In this document: positions 7,645 to 17,602 of the stretch, piece by piece
Numbering within the stretch: position 1 is the first letter of the stretch
Layout: each line of letters opens with the position of its first letter
DNA from: Asaia bogorensis
GTDB lineage: Bacteria > Pseudomonadota > Alphaproteobacteria > Acetobacterales > Acetobacteraceae
NCBI GenBank assembly: GCA_945869965.1
Contig: CAMBRC010000004.1
Location: 25,309 to 89,308, forward strand
Length of the DNA: 64,000 nt
Reading direction: 5' to 3'
Notes under the pieces: generated by a model
The model's input: the letters and a program-made list of their open reading frames with translations, nothing else
Databases searched by the model: none
What the model was told of the DNA's origin: nothing
Position numbers and translations under genes: made by a program

Positions 7645-8862
7645 CTACAGTCTGAGGACTGCCTTGTTCAGGATGTTTTTTTGGATTTCGGTGGTTCCGC
7701 CGGCGATGGTGGAGGCGCGGTGCATGAGGTAGGGGGCGGCGGCGTAGCCGGCCCAGTCGGGGCCGATGCGGGATTCGTTGTTGCCTTCGCGGGTCAGGGT
7801 GTCGAGTTCCTTTGCCCAGTCGGGCATGGCGAGGGGGCCGACCGCGTCCATGATCATTTCCGAGGTGTCCTGGTTCAGCTCGCTGCCTTTGATTTTGAGC
7901 AGGGAGGAGAACGGGTCGGGTTTGCCGTCGGATTTCTGCATCATCTTGGAGACGACGCGGAGCTGGGTGATTTCCAGGGCTTTGGCGCGGATTTCCAGGG
8001 CGGCGACGCGTTCGCGGAACAGGGGGTCGTCGAGGAGTTCGCCGCCGTGGTTGCGCAGGCGGGGGCTGAGGTCGCGGACGTCGTGCAGGCGGGCGAGGGA
8101 TTTGCCGAGGCGGGCGATGCCGGTGCGTTCGTTGCCGAGGAGGAACTTGGCGACGTCCCAGCCTTTGTTTTCCTCATAGACGCGCTGGGTCAGGGGGACG
8201 CGGACGTTGTCGAAGAAGACTTCGTTGAAGTGGTGGCTGCCGTCGATCGAGATGATGGGGCGGACGGTGATCCCTGGGGTTTTCATGTCGATCAGCAGGA
8301 AGGAGATGCCTTCCTGGGGTTTGCGCGCCTGCGGGTTGGTGCGGACCAGCGCGAAGATCCAGTCGGCGTGGTGGGCGGTCGAGGTCCAGATTTTCTGGCC
8401 GTTGACGACGTATTCGTCGCCATCGCGGACGGCGGCGGTTTTGAGCGAGGCGAGGTCAGAGCCGGCGCCGGGTTCGGAGAAGCCCTGGCACCACCAGATG
8501 TCCAGGTTGGCGGTGGGGGCGATGAAGCGTTCTTTCTGTTCGGGGGTGCCGAACTGGATCAGCACCGGGCCGATCATGGTGATGTTGTAGCCGGTCACCT
8601 CGGGCGCGTGGGCCAGGAGGTTTTCGTCCTGGAACATCATGCGCATGGTGGGCGACCAGTCGCGGCCGCCGTGGTCCTTGGGCCATTTGTAGGTGGCCCA
8701 GCCCTTTTTATTCAGCACGCGCTGCCAGGTGACGACGTCCTGCTTGGTGGGCGGGTATCCGAGGCGCAGGCGTTCGCTGATATGGGAGGGGAGGTTGGCG
8801 CGGATGAAGTCCCGCACTTCCTGGCGGAAGGCGTTCTCTTGCTCGGTGAAGCGCAGGTCCAT
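7645..8862 (-). CDS. Acyl-CoA dehydrogenase, PimC-like paralogue
   Basis: A 405-residue acyl-CoA dehydrogenase, close in sequence along its whole length to the product of 5681-6901. Shared stretches include MDLRFTEQE, WQRVLNKKGWATYKWPK, WWCQGFSEPGAGSDLASL, GNERTGIARLGKS and the terminal GGTTEIQKNILNKAVLRL. It has no small-subunit gene next to it, so it may act alone, share the PimD-like partner, or use another. The ATG at 8862 follows AGGTAACG. A family A hairpin lies just past its stop, and the next gene upstream is a LysE exporter 20 nt away on the same strand. Tandem duplication with later divergence is the simplest history. Confidence 0.85.
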   Translation of the reverse strand: MDLRFTEQENAFRQEVRDFIRANLPSHISERLRLGYPPTKQDVVTWQRVLNKKGWATYKWPKDHGGRDWSPTMRMMFQDENLLAHAPEVTGYNITMIGPVLIQFGTPEQKERFIAPTANLDIWWCQGFSEPGAGSDLASLKTAAVRDGDEYVVNGQKIWTSTAHHADWIFALVRTNPQARKPQEGISFLLIDMKTPGITVRPIISIDGSHHFNEVFFDNVRVPLTQRVYEENKGWDVAKFLLGNERTGIARLGKSLARLHDVRDLSPRLRNHGGELLDDPLFRERVAALEIRAKALEITQLRVVSKMMQKSDGKPDPFSSLLKIKGSELNQDTSEMIMDAVGPLAMPDWAKELDTLTREGNNESRIGPDWAGYAAAPYLMHRASTIAGGTTEIQKNILNKAVLRL

Positions 8863-8882
8863 CGTTACCTCCCGTATGCGGC

Positions 8883-9548
8883 TTAGCGTGCCGTGATGAG
8901 CACCAGTTCGCGGCGGACGTCGTCGGCCAGGCGCAGGCCGAGCGCGATCATGACTCCGCCGGCCAGCAGGTCAAGCCGCCGGGCGAGCCGGAGGTAGTGC
9001 TGGCGTGCCATGCCGGTGGAGAAGACCAGCGCGACCAGGCCGTACCACAGCCCCGACTGAAGGCCGATCACGGCGACGATGGCGGGGTAAAGCCAGGCAT
9101 CGGGATGTGGCGGCACGGCGACCAGGAAGGCGCTGGTCCAGAACACCGCTGATTTCGGGTTGCTGAGCGTGGTCACCAGCCCGGCCCGAAACGGGTTTTG
9201 GCCGAACAGTCGGGGCGGCGCGGCGGCGCCAGTGGGGGTGGGGCCGGTGGGGGTGGGGCGGAGGCCGCTTCGCAGCATGCGGATGCCGATATGGAGCAGG
9301 TAGGCGGCGCCGGCGAGGCGCAGGAGGTGATAGAGCCAGCCCGCTTGCAGCAGCAGGGCGCCGACGCCCCACAGGCTGAGCACCACCCAGATCAGCGAGG
9401 CCAGCACGATGCCGGCGGTTGCCAGCAGGCCGTCGCGCCGCGAGACGGTGGCGGATAGCCAGCTGACCACCACGGTGTTCGGGCCGGGGATCATCGCCAG
9501 CAGGAGATGCATGCCGGCCAGGGTCAGCAGGCTGGTCCAGGCTTGCAC
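8883..9548 (-). CDS. LysE/RhtB family amino acid exporter
   Basis: A small inner membrane exporter of about 221 residues with roughly six hydrophobic segments. The family signature is near the N-terminus (LLLAMIPGPNTVVV), followed by a polar loop and helices such as IVLASLIWVVLSLWGVGALL. Members export lysine, threonine, homoserine lactones or other amino acid-like solutes; the substrate here is unknown. The GTG at 9548 is preferred because AAAGG lies about 8 nt before it; a TTG at 9563 lacks such a site. It is followed 20 nt later by the acyl-CoA dehydrogenase gene on the same strand and may be co-transcribed with it. Confidence 0.8.
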   Translation of the reverse strand: MQAWTSLLTLAGMHLLLAMIPGPNTVVVSWLSATVSRRDGLLATAGIVLASLIWVVLSLWGVGALLLQAGWLYHLLRLAGAAYLLHIGIRMLRSGLRPTPTGPTPTGAAAPPRLFGQNPFRAGLVTTLSNPKSAVFWTSAFLVAVPPHPDAWLYPAIVAVIGLQSGLWYGLVALVFSTGMARQHYLRLARRLDLLAGGVMIALGLRLADDVRRELVLITAR

Positions 9549-9585
9549 GGTGTTGCCTTTCAAACGGCGGGCTAAAACGCAACAA

Positions 9586-9637
9586 CCCCCGCCGCAGCCG
9601 CCGCGGCGCGTGGCGCCGGGACGGTCGCAGCGGGGGC
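9586..9637 (-). terminator. Probable terminator of the second solute-binding protein gene
   Basis: Read on the minus strand, an imperfect GC-rich stem with outer arms CCCCCGC/GCGGGGG lies about 14 nt past the stop at 9651. It is followed by TTGTTGCGTTTT, which would give a U-rich tail. Further internal GC pairing is possible. Confidence 0.45.
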
Positions 9638-9650
9638 GTCGCCGGTCAGG

Positions 9651-11228
9651 TTATTCGCGCCAGACGTCCCAGTTGCGCAGGGCGTACCAGGGTTTCCAGC
9701 CTTTGAGGCTCGACTTGAAGGTCACGGTGCGGCCGGCGTCGGCGATTTTCACCAGGTAGGCTTTGCTGCGGATCGCCGTCTCGGCTTCGAGCCAGGCCGC
9801 CTTGCGGGCGCCGACGTCCATCGAGGCGAAGAAGCGGTCATAGGGCGTGTTGACGTCGGGGTCGCTGATTTTGCCGAGGCCGGAATGGCCATAGATCAGC
9901 GGGCGCCATTGTTGCGGCCCGAGCAGCGGCTGTGAGCAGTAGCCGGTCATCGAGATATTCCAGCCGCCGTCGCCCGATGTCAGGGCATTGGCGTTGGTGA
10001 TCCAGTCGGTGACGCGCATCTCGACGTTGACGCCGACCGCCTTCAGCGCCTGTTCCAGCACCAGCATCTGGGCGCGCATGTAGGCGTAGACCGAGTTGGT
10101 GTGGATGATGATCTTCTCGCCCTTGTAGCCGGCGGCGGCCAGCAGGGCCTTCGCCTTGGCCGGGTCTTTCTGGTTGTAGTACGGCTTCATCTGGTCGCCG
10201 GTGAAGTACGGGCTGTCCGAGTATAGCAGCGACGCGTTCTGGCGGGTGACCTGGCCGGAGACCTCGGCCATTTCCTCGGTGTCGACCACCGCCATGATGG
10301 CCTGGCGGATGCGAACATCGCGGGTGATCCCGTTATCGGCACGCAGGATGATGGTGTGCATGCAGCCGGGGAAGACTTTTTCGATGATGACGTCGTTGCG
10401 GCCCTTGAAGCGGTCGATCTGGTCGGCGTCGACTTCGGCCAGGTCAGCGCTGCCGGCCAGCATGGCGGCGACGCGGGTGCTGACTTCGGGCAGGAAGTTG
10501 TAGCGGATGGTGTCGAAATGCGCGGTCTTGCGGCCGGCAAAGCCGTTCGGGCCAGGGGCGGAGGTGTCGGCGGAGTAGCCGTCGAAGCGGCGCATGATCA
10601 GGTGGCTGTCCTTGACCAGCTCGCCCATCATAAAGGGGCCGGTGCCGATCACGGTGATTTCGCGCGGGCCCTTGGCGGCTTCCTCGGCGGGGATGATCGA
10701 CAGCGGGAAGCAGGGGGTCTTCAGCACCTCGAGCAGGACGGCCGAGGTGTCCTTGAGGTTGATGATGAAGGTGTAGGGGTCGGGCGCGTCAAAGCTGGCG
10801 ACGTTGGCGAAGGAGGCGGCGTTCGGGCTCTGCTTGGCGTAGCGCTGGTAGGTGGCGAGCACGTCGGCGGAGGTCATTTCCTTGCCGTTGTGGAACTTGA
10901 CGCCGCGGCGCAGGGTGAAGGAGAACTTCTTGCCGTCCGGGGCGACTTCGGCCTTGCTGGCGAGCATGGGTGTCGACGAATAATCGTCGCCCATCATCAT
11001 CAGGCCTTCGTACATGTGCATGCCGGTTTCGAGCTGAACCGTGGTGCAGAAATGTGCGGGGTCGAAGTGGTCCATGCCGGAGACGTGGGCGTGGATCAGC
11101 GTGCCGCCCTTTTTGGCCTGGGGGTTGGCGGTCTGGGCCGATACCGGCAGGGCGATCAGCAGCCCCGCGGCAGCCAGGCCCAAGGCGGCCAAAGTTGGGG
11201 CCCCCCACTTTGATGCAGCCGAGATCAT
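9651..11228 (-). CDS. ABC transporter substrate-binding protein, family 5
   Basis: A periplasmic binding protein of about 525 residues. A signal peptide occupies the first 33 residues (hydrophobic core TLAALGLAAAGLLIALPVSA, then QTA). The mature start KKGGTLIHAHVSGMDHFDPAHF and the pattern LRRGVKFHNGKEMTSADVLATY near residue 110 fit the dipeptide/oligopeptide binding class. The ATG at 11228 follows AGGGAGC. It differs clearly from the protein at 2865-4436, so the two probably bind different ligands. As there, no permease or ATPase gene is adjacent. Upstream lies a pair of family A repeats in opposite orientation. Confidence 0.86.
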   Translation of the reverse strand: MISAASKWGAPTLAALGLAAAGLLIALPVSAQTANPQAKKGGTLIHAHVSGMDHFDPAHFCTTVQLETGMHMYEGLMMMGDDYSSTPMLASKAEVAPDGKKFSFTLRRGVKFHNGKEMTSADVLATYQRYAKQSPNAASFANVASFDAPDPYTFIINLKDTSAVLLEVLKTPCFPLSIIPAEEAAKGPREITVIGTGPFMMGELVKDSHLIMRRFDGYSADTSAPGPNGFAGRKTAHFDTIRYNFLPEVSTRVAAMLAGSADLAEVDADQIDRFKGRNDVIIEKVFPGCMHTIILRADNGITRDVRIRQAIMAVVDTEEMAEVSGQVTRQNASLLYSDSPYFTGDQMKPYYNQKDPAKAKALLAAAGYKGEKIIIHTNSVYAYMRAQMLVLEQALKAVGVNVEMRVTDWITNANALTSGDGGWNISMTGYCSQPLLGPQQWRPLIYGHSGLGKISDPDVNTPYDRFFASMDVGARKAAWLEAETAIRSKAYLVKIADAGRTVTFKSSLKGWKPWYALRNWDVWRE

Positions 11229-11346
11229 GTTTTTTGCTCCCTGATGGGCCGCCCACGCGGCGTTCGGGGGAGCATAGAACAGGAGATGGGTTGTGGGAAC
11301 CTCGTTTGGTGGGGAAGGGGACGGGAGGAGGGAGGAGGGAGGAAGC

Positions 11347-11390
11347 CTTCTTTTTGTGAACAAAAAGAAACAAAAAAACTTTATCCATTT
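11347..11390 (-). repeat. Family A hairpin repeat (reverse)
   Basis: Hairpin CTTCTTTTTG with partner CAAAAAGAAA, followed by an A-run and CTTTATCCATT. It forms a divergent pair with the copy at 11462, about 70 bp away. The DNA between the two contains no gene or motif that I recognise. Confidence 0.8.
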
Positions 11391-11461
11391 AGCGAGGCTA
11401 GCGTTTCCAGAGAAAAAATCGCGGGTCCTACACTGCATTCCGTAAGATAAAACCCTAACGA

Positions 11462-11499
11462 ATGAAGTTTTTTTGCTTCTTTTTGTTCACAAAAAGAAG
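11462..11499 (+). repeat. Family A hairpin repeat (forward)
   Basis: ATGAAG, a T-run and the perfect CTTCTTTTTG/CAAAAAGAAG hairpin. It ends about 28 nt before the stop of the DUF1203 gene on the minus strand, so it could serve as that gene's 3' end. Confidence 0.85.
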
Positions 11500-11527
11500 A
11501 TCTTTCTTTGACTTCCCGTCGGCCAGT

Positions 11528-11998
11528 TCAGACGCGTTCGACGCGGCAGAGCAGGCAGCCGGGTTTGGCGGTGTGGATGTTGACGAAGCTGGTGCGGGGG
11601 TCGGCGAGGGCGCGGGCCAGCGGGGCGTCGGCGTCTGGGCCTTCGGCGACCTGGCCGAGATCGTAGAGCACGATCTGTTCGGCGTTGTAGGCGCGGACGG
11701 AGATCAGGCTGGTGCGGATGATGTCGGCGATCTCGTCCTGGCCGGTGTAGGCGGGGCAGTCGCTGGCGTGCAGGAAGATCGGGCTGGGGGTCCAGTAGAT
11801 GCCGGTGGGGCCGGGCAGGTGGTATGAGCCGAGGAGCATTTCCTCGCCCTTGGTGCCGTTGCGCAGGCAGTGGCGGCAGGGAGCGCCGGAGCCGGTGGAG
11901 ATGGCGCGGCGGAGCGGGTTGCCGGCGTCATCCTGGTTGGTTTGGCGCCAGCGTTGGGCGGTTTCGGTGGGGATGGGGACGCAGCGGAAATGGGTCAT
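11528..11998 (-). CDS. DUF1203 domain-containing protein
   Basis: A 156-residue cytosolic protein of unknown function. It starts MTHFRCVPIPTETAQRWRQ and has the pattern seen in DUF1203 proteins: an early CRHCL segment, GEEMLLGSYHLPGPTGIYWT, SPIFLHASDCPAY, ISVRAYNAEQIVLYDLGQV and a C-terminal FVNIHTAKPGCLLCRVERV. Several Cys and His residues are conserved in such proteins, so metal or nucleotide binding is possible but unproven. The start is well supported by AGGAG 6 nt before ATG 11998. It lies 80 nt downstream of the CoA-transferase gene on the same strand. Confidence 0.8.
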   Translation of the reverse strand: MTHFRCVPIPTETAQRWRQTNQDDAGNPLRRAISTGSGAPCRHCLRNGTKGEEMLLGSYHLPGPTGIYWTPSPIFLHASDCPAYTGQDEIADIIRTSLISVRAYNAEQIVLYDLGQVAEGPDADAPLARALADPRTSFVNIHTAKPGCLLCRVERV

Positions 11999-12078
11999 GG
12001 GCGGCTCCTGTTGGTGGAGCCTTGGTAGGGCGGCGGCCGGGGGCGGACCATCCGGGTGTTGCGGTGGGTCGCGTGGGG

Positions 12079-14520
12079 CTATCCGCTCTCGCGCAGGCGG
12101 GCGGCGCTGCGGGGGGCGCGTTCGCTGGTTGGGATTGGGTGTTCGCCGATGATGCGGTCGGCTTCGAGGCGGTCGAGCTCGGCGGGGGGGAGGTTGAGGA
12201 TGCGCGACAGGACTTCGCGGGTGGATTGGCCGAGGGTTGGGGCGGGAGAGCGGATGGGGTAGGGGGCGGCGTTTTCGCGGAAGGTTGGGGTGGATTGCCA
12301 GTGCCGGCCGAGGATGGGGCGGTCGATCTCCTGCCAGAAGCCGCGGGCGAGGAGGTGGGGCTCGGCGGCGATCAGCTCGTTGAAGCCGCGGGCGACACCG
12401 GCGGCGATGCCGGCGGCTTGCAGGGTGGCCATGGCGTCTTCCGGGGGCTGGGTCTCGGTCCAAAGGGTGATGGCGGCTTCCAGCTCGGCCTCGCGCAGGC
12501 GGCGGCCGGCGGCGGTGGCCAAAGTGGGGTCGTCGCCGAAGTCGGGGCGGCCGATGATGCGGCAGAGGCGGTGGAAGGCAGCGTCGTTGGTGATGGCGAT
12601 GACGAGCCACTGGTCGCGGCCGGTGCAGCGGAAGGCGCCGTGTGGGACGAAAAGCGGGTGGCGGTTGCCCAAGCGCTTGGGCGGGGTGTTGTGGGCGGAT
12701 TGGTGGATGATGCCGGTGGCGGCGAGGGGGAACATGCATTCGACCTGACTGAGGTCGATGAGTTGGCCACGGCCGGTGCGTTTTTTATGCAGGAGGGCGG
12801 CGATGAGGGCGGCGGCGGCGTTGAAGCCGCCATTGGGGTCGCCGCCGGCGACGTGGTTCATGGTGGGGGGCCAGCCTTCCTCGCCGGTGATGCTGGGCAG
12901 GCCGGAGCCTTGTTCGAGGGTGGAGCCGTAGGCGCGGGTTTCGGACCAGGCGGTGCCGGCGGCGTAGGCGGGCATGGTGACCATGACCAGGTCGAGTTTG
13001 ATGCGGACCAGGTTTGGGTAGTCGAGGCCGAGCTTGGGCAGGACGCCTTGGGAGTAGTTTTCGACCACGGCGTCGGCGGTCATGACCAGCTGGCGGGCGA
13101 GGTCGGCGCCGGCGGGGCGGGTGAGGTCCAGCGTGATGCCGGTCTTGTTGCGGTTCAGGGCGTTGAAGTTGAGGCGGGTCTCGTAGACGTTGTCCTTGAT
13201 CGCCTGGTCGGAATAATCGTGGCCGCGCCACCAGTCGGGATAGGCGCGGCCTTCGATCTTGATGACTTCGGCGCCGAGGTCGGCCATCTGGCGGGTGGTG
13301 AGCGGGCCGGCCCAGCCCATGGCCATGTCGACGATGCGCAGGCCGGCCAATGGGAGCCCGGTTGGGGCGGGGGCGGGCGTGCGCGGGCGGGGTTCGGGCA
13401 AGGGCATGGCGTTGTCGGCGCCGGCACGTGGGGCGGTGCCGGTGGCGGCGGGCGGGGTGTCGTTGAGGTGTTGGGGGAGGACGGGGGCGCGGAATTCGGC
13501 GGTGCCGATCTTGACTGTGCCGATGGCGCCGCGGGCCTGGTGGACCGGTTCGGCGAGCAGGTCGGCCATGGTGGGGACCATCACCAGGGGGATGCGGCGG
13601 CGCAGGCCCTCCTCGAACCATTCGCGGGTGGTGCGGGTCAGCAGGATCGGGCCGTGGATGGCCTCCAACTCGTCGGCGGCTTCCAGGCGCTGGGGCGAGG
13701 TCGCGAAGCGGGGGTCTTCGGCGAGGTCCGGGCGGCCGAGCAGGTGGCACCAGTTGCGCCACTGGTCGGGGGTCAGGACGGTGATGCCAAGCCAGCCGTC
13801 GCTGCATTTGTAGCAGCCCATCGGGAAGGTCGGGTACCAGCGGTTGACGCCGCGGCGCTGTTCCGGCGGGCCCGGGGCGAAGGTGATGACGGCCTGGTAT
13901 TCGGCGATGACGGCGTTGGCGTCTTGGGCGGAGATTTCGAACATGCGGCCGGCGCTGCCGGACCACAGCGACGCGACGGCGGCGATGAAGGCGGTCAGGC
14001 CGTGGGGGGCGAAGCCTTGGTAGTCCGGCATCATGGCGGGGTGTTCGACCGGGCCGGTGTTTTTCACCAGGCCGGCGAGCGCGCGCATTGTGGAGTCGGT
14101 GGCGGCGTGGTCGCGGTAGGGGCCGCTGAGGCCGAACCAGGAGAGCGAGACGATGTGCAGTCCGGGATGGGCGGCGCGCAGGGCGGCGTGGCCGGTGGTG
14201 GGGTCGAGCTGTTCGGCGACCGGGCGGCCGTCGAGCAGGACGTCGCTGGCCGCGAGAATCGCGCGGGCGCGGGCAGGCGTGGCGGTCAGGCTGCGCTTGT
14301 TGGTGTTGAGCCAGGCGAACCAGCCGCTTTCCTGCTGACCGGGTGCTGCTTCGACCAAAGGCGGGAGGTGGCGCAGGGGGTCGCCGCCGGGCGCCTCCAG
14401 TTTGACGACCTCGGCGCCGAGATCGGCGAAGAGTTTGCCGGCGTAGGCCAGCCCTGCCCCTTCGCCGAGTTCGGCCACGCGGATGCCGGCCAATGCGCTG
14501 TTGGTTTGCGCAGCACTCAT
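12079..14520 (-). CDS. Double-domain CaiB/BaiF (class III) CoA-transferase
   Basis: An 813-residue protein made of two complete class III CoA-transferase-like domains. The first spans about residues 1-395 (start LAGIRVAELGEGAGLAYAGK, then LGAEVVKLEAPGGDPLRH). The second spans about 405-813 (LAGLRIVDMAMGWAGPLTTR, LGAEVIKIEG, and the family signature GRGQLIDLSQVE). In the first domain the matching signature is SAGRMFEISAQDAN. Such enzymes move CoA between carboxylic acids through an acyl-aspartate intermediate. Ordinary members are about 400 residues and work as interlocked dimers, so a fused pair may be a pseudo-dimer with one specialised half. AGGAGG precedes ATG 14520. It follows the biotinyl carrier gene by 27 nt and is probably in an operon with it. 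Confidence 0.85.
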   Translation of the reverse strand: MSAAQTNSALAGIRVAELGEGAGLAYAGKLFADLGAEVVKLEAPGGDPLRHLPPLVEAAPGQQESGWFAWLNTNKRSLTATPARARAILAASDVLLDGRPVAEQLDPTTGHAALRAAHPGLHIVSLSWFGLSGPYRDHAATDSTMRALAGLVKNTGPVEHPAMMPDYQGFAPHGLTAFIAAVASLWSGSAGRMFEISAQDANAVIAEYQAVITFAPGPPEQRRGVNRWYPTFPMGCYKCSDGWLGITVLTPDQWRNWCHLLGRPDLAEDPRFATSPQRLEAADELEAIHGPILLTRTTREWFEEGLRRRIPLVMVPTMADLLAEPVHQARGAIGTVKIGTAEFRAPVLPQHLNDTPPAATGTAPRAGADNAMPLPEPRPRTPAPAPTGLPLAGLRIVDMAMGWAGPLTTRQMADLGAEVIKIEGRAYPDWWRGHDYSDQAIKDNVYETRLNFNALNRNKTGITLDLTRPAGADLARQLVMTADAVVENYSQGVLPKLGLDYPNLVRIKLDLVMVTMPAYAAGTAWSETRAYGSTLEQGSGLPSITGEEGWPPTMNHVAGGDPNGGFNAAAALIAALLHKKRTGRGQLIDLSQVECMFPLAATGIIHQSAHNTPPKRLGNRHPLFVPHGAFRCTGRDQWLVIAITNDAAFHRLCRIIGRPDFGDDPTLATAAGRRLREAELEAAITLWTETQPPEDAMATLQAAGIAAGVARGFNELIAAEPHLLARGFWQEIDRPILGRHWQSTPTFRENAAPYPIRSPAPTLGQSTREVLSRILNLPPAELDRLEADRIIGEHPIPTSERAPRSAARLRESG

Positions 14521-14547
14521 GGGCGCCTCCTGCCTCAGACGGGGTGG

Positions 14548-14784
14548 CTAGACCTCGAGGATGACGACCACCTGGTCTTCGGCCACGGCGTCTTCTTCCT
14601 TGACCAGGATCGCCTTGACGCGGCCGGCCTTGGGGGCGTCGATGGGGATTTCGGTCTTCATCGATTCCAGGATGAGCAGCGTGGCCTCGGCCTCCACCGT
14701 GTCACCGACGGCGACTTCGATCTTCCATACCTTGGCGTTGAGGTCTGAAAGCACCTTGAGCTCGGCCAAATCCACCACTCCCAT
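14548..14784 (-). CDS. Biotin/lipoyl attachment domain protein (stand-alone carrier)
   Basis: A 78-residue protein consisting only of a biotinyl domain. The acceptor motif is ESMKTEIPI near residue 42, with the Lys as probable biotin site. Flanking features are the N-terminal VWKIEVAVGDTVEAEATLLIL and the C-terminal KEEDAVAEDQVVVILEV. It would carry carboxybiotin or another group for an acyl-CoA carboxylase encoded elsewhere. The start at 14784 is chosen because GGGGAG lies 7 nt upstream, and the product then matches the usual length of such small carriers; the open frame upstream to 14907 has no site. It shares an operon with the CoA-transferase gene. Confidence 0.85.
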   Translation of the reverse strand: MGVVDLAELKVLSDLNAKVWKIEVAVGDTVEAEATLLILESMKTEIPIDAPKAGRVKAILVKEEDAVAEDQVVVILEV

Positions 14785-14877
14785 ATGTCGGCTCCCCTGC
14801 GGGGCCATTGTCGACATTGGAGAAGCGCGCGCCGGGGTCGTCAACCCCCGGGTACCCAGATGCGCCGGGCGCCAAGC

Positions 14878-14915
14878 GGATAAAAGTTTTTTGGTTCTTT
14901 TTTTCAAAAAAGAAC
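14878..14915 (+). repeat. Family A hairpin repeat, variant (forward)
   Basis: GGATAAAAG, a T-run, then GTTCTTTTTT paired with AAAAAAGAAC. This variant has GTTC/GAAC ends in place of CTTC/GAAG. It lies 8 nt past the stop of the minus-strand GNAT gene. Confidence 0.75.
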
Positions 14916-14923
14916 GCGCTTTT

Positions 14924-15436
14924 CTAAAGCTTCAAGTGCTCCGGGATGACCAGGCCGAGGCGCAAAGGCACATGCCAATCCTCAGGCACATCGCGCACCC
15001 GGCGGAAGCCGACGCGCAGGTAGTTCGGCATGGCGCGCGGGTGGTCGGCGGTGCAGGTGTTGACCGTCACAGCGCGCGGCCCCATGCGCCAGCAGGCGTC
15101 AACGGCGTGGCGCAGGAAGGCGTGGCCCATGTTTTGGCCGACCGCCTGGGGCATCAGGCCGAAATAGCTGAGGTTGACGCCGGGCCAGGGGTTGCGGTCC
15201 AGCTCGTAGAAGCCGAGCAGCTCGCTGTCACGTTCCAGCACGTGGATCGAGATTTGCGGGTCGCGCAGCAGGGCGGCGAGCTGGCGGTCGGACAGGGTGC
15301 GGCGGAGCCACCAGACGTAGTCGGCGCCGACGGTGTGGTAGAGCGTGCGGTATAGTTCGACCGGGCAGTTCGCCACTTGGCGCACGGTGACGCCGGGGGG
15401 CAATACGGGTGCGGGCTCCGTTGGTGGGCGTTCCAT
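14924..15436 (-). CDS. GNAT family N-acetyltransferase
   Basis: A 170-residue cytosolic acetyltransferase. The GNAT fold is suggested by the segment [20 protein letters not shown] (beta strands), [29 protein letters not shown] (motif A, with Q/G-x-G-x-G/A-like pyrophosphate loop QNMGHA), and [23 protein letters not shown] (motif B). The substrate is unknown. The ATG at 15436 gives a start close to the first recognisable domain residues; the frame is open upstream, so a slightly longer product is possible. It lies downstream of rpoD on the same strand, 62 nt after its stop. Confidence 0.8.
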   Translation of the reverse strand: MERPPTEPAPVLPPGVTVRQVANCPVELYRTLYHTVGADYVWWLRRTLSDRQLAALLRDPQISIHVLERDSELLGFYELDRNPWPGVNLSYFGLMPQAVGQNMGHAFLRHAVDACWRMGPRAVTVNTCTADHPRAMPNYLRVGFRRVRDVPEDWHVPLRLGLVIPEHLKL

Positions 15437-15498
15437 GCGCAGGAACGTCACGACCACGCCGACACGGACAACAGGTTCCACAGCAGGCTCGGGACGGC

Positions 15499-17460
<1,962 letters not shown>

Positions 17461-17569
17461 GGATTAGTTCACTCCAATGCGAGGGAGCCGCGGAAATAGG
17501 TCATAGGGCAGCAGCAGGCCGCGGAGGCAGGTCGGCGGGGTCGGCAGGTCGGCAGATGGCTATCGTCGC

Positions 17570-17602
17570 CAGTCTCAGTCATCAGTCTCAGTCATCAGTC
17601 TC
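17570..17602. repeat. 13-bp tandem repeat across the dnaG stop
   Basis: The unit CAGTCTCAGTCAT occurs twice in direct succession and a third time as a 7-bp partial copy. On the minus strand it encodes the last residues of DnaG and several closely spaced TGA triplets. The 127-bp dnaG-rpoD gap also has short GGTCGGCA-like direct repeats at 17530-17552. Confidence 0.7.

Noticed and set aside
11347..11499. AT-rich repeats as a CRISPR array
   Set aside because: The units are dispersed, occur in both orientations, have no regular spacers, and no cas genes are present.
11824..14748. A 974-residue plus-strand frame opposite the CoA-transferase gene
   Set aside because: Gly/Ala/Asp-rich antisense shadow of a clear enzyme with a good ribosome binding site; no domain pattern.
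14785..14907. Longer start for the biotinyl carrier protein
   Set aside because: The extra 41 residues have no ribosome binding site and begin in the family A repeat; the ATG at 14784 has GGGGAG.
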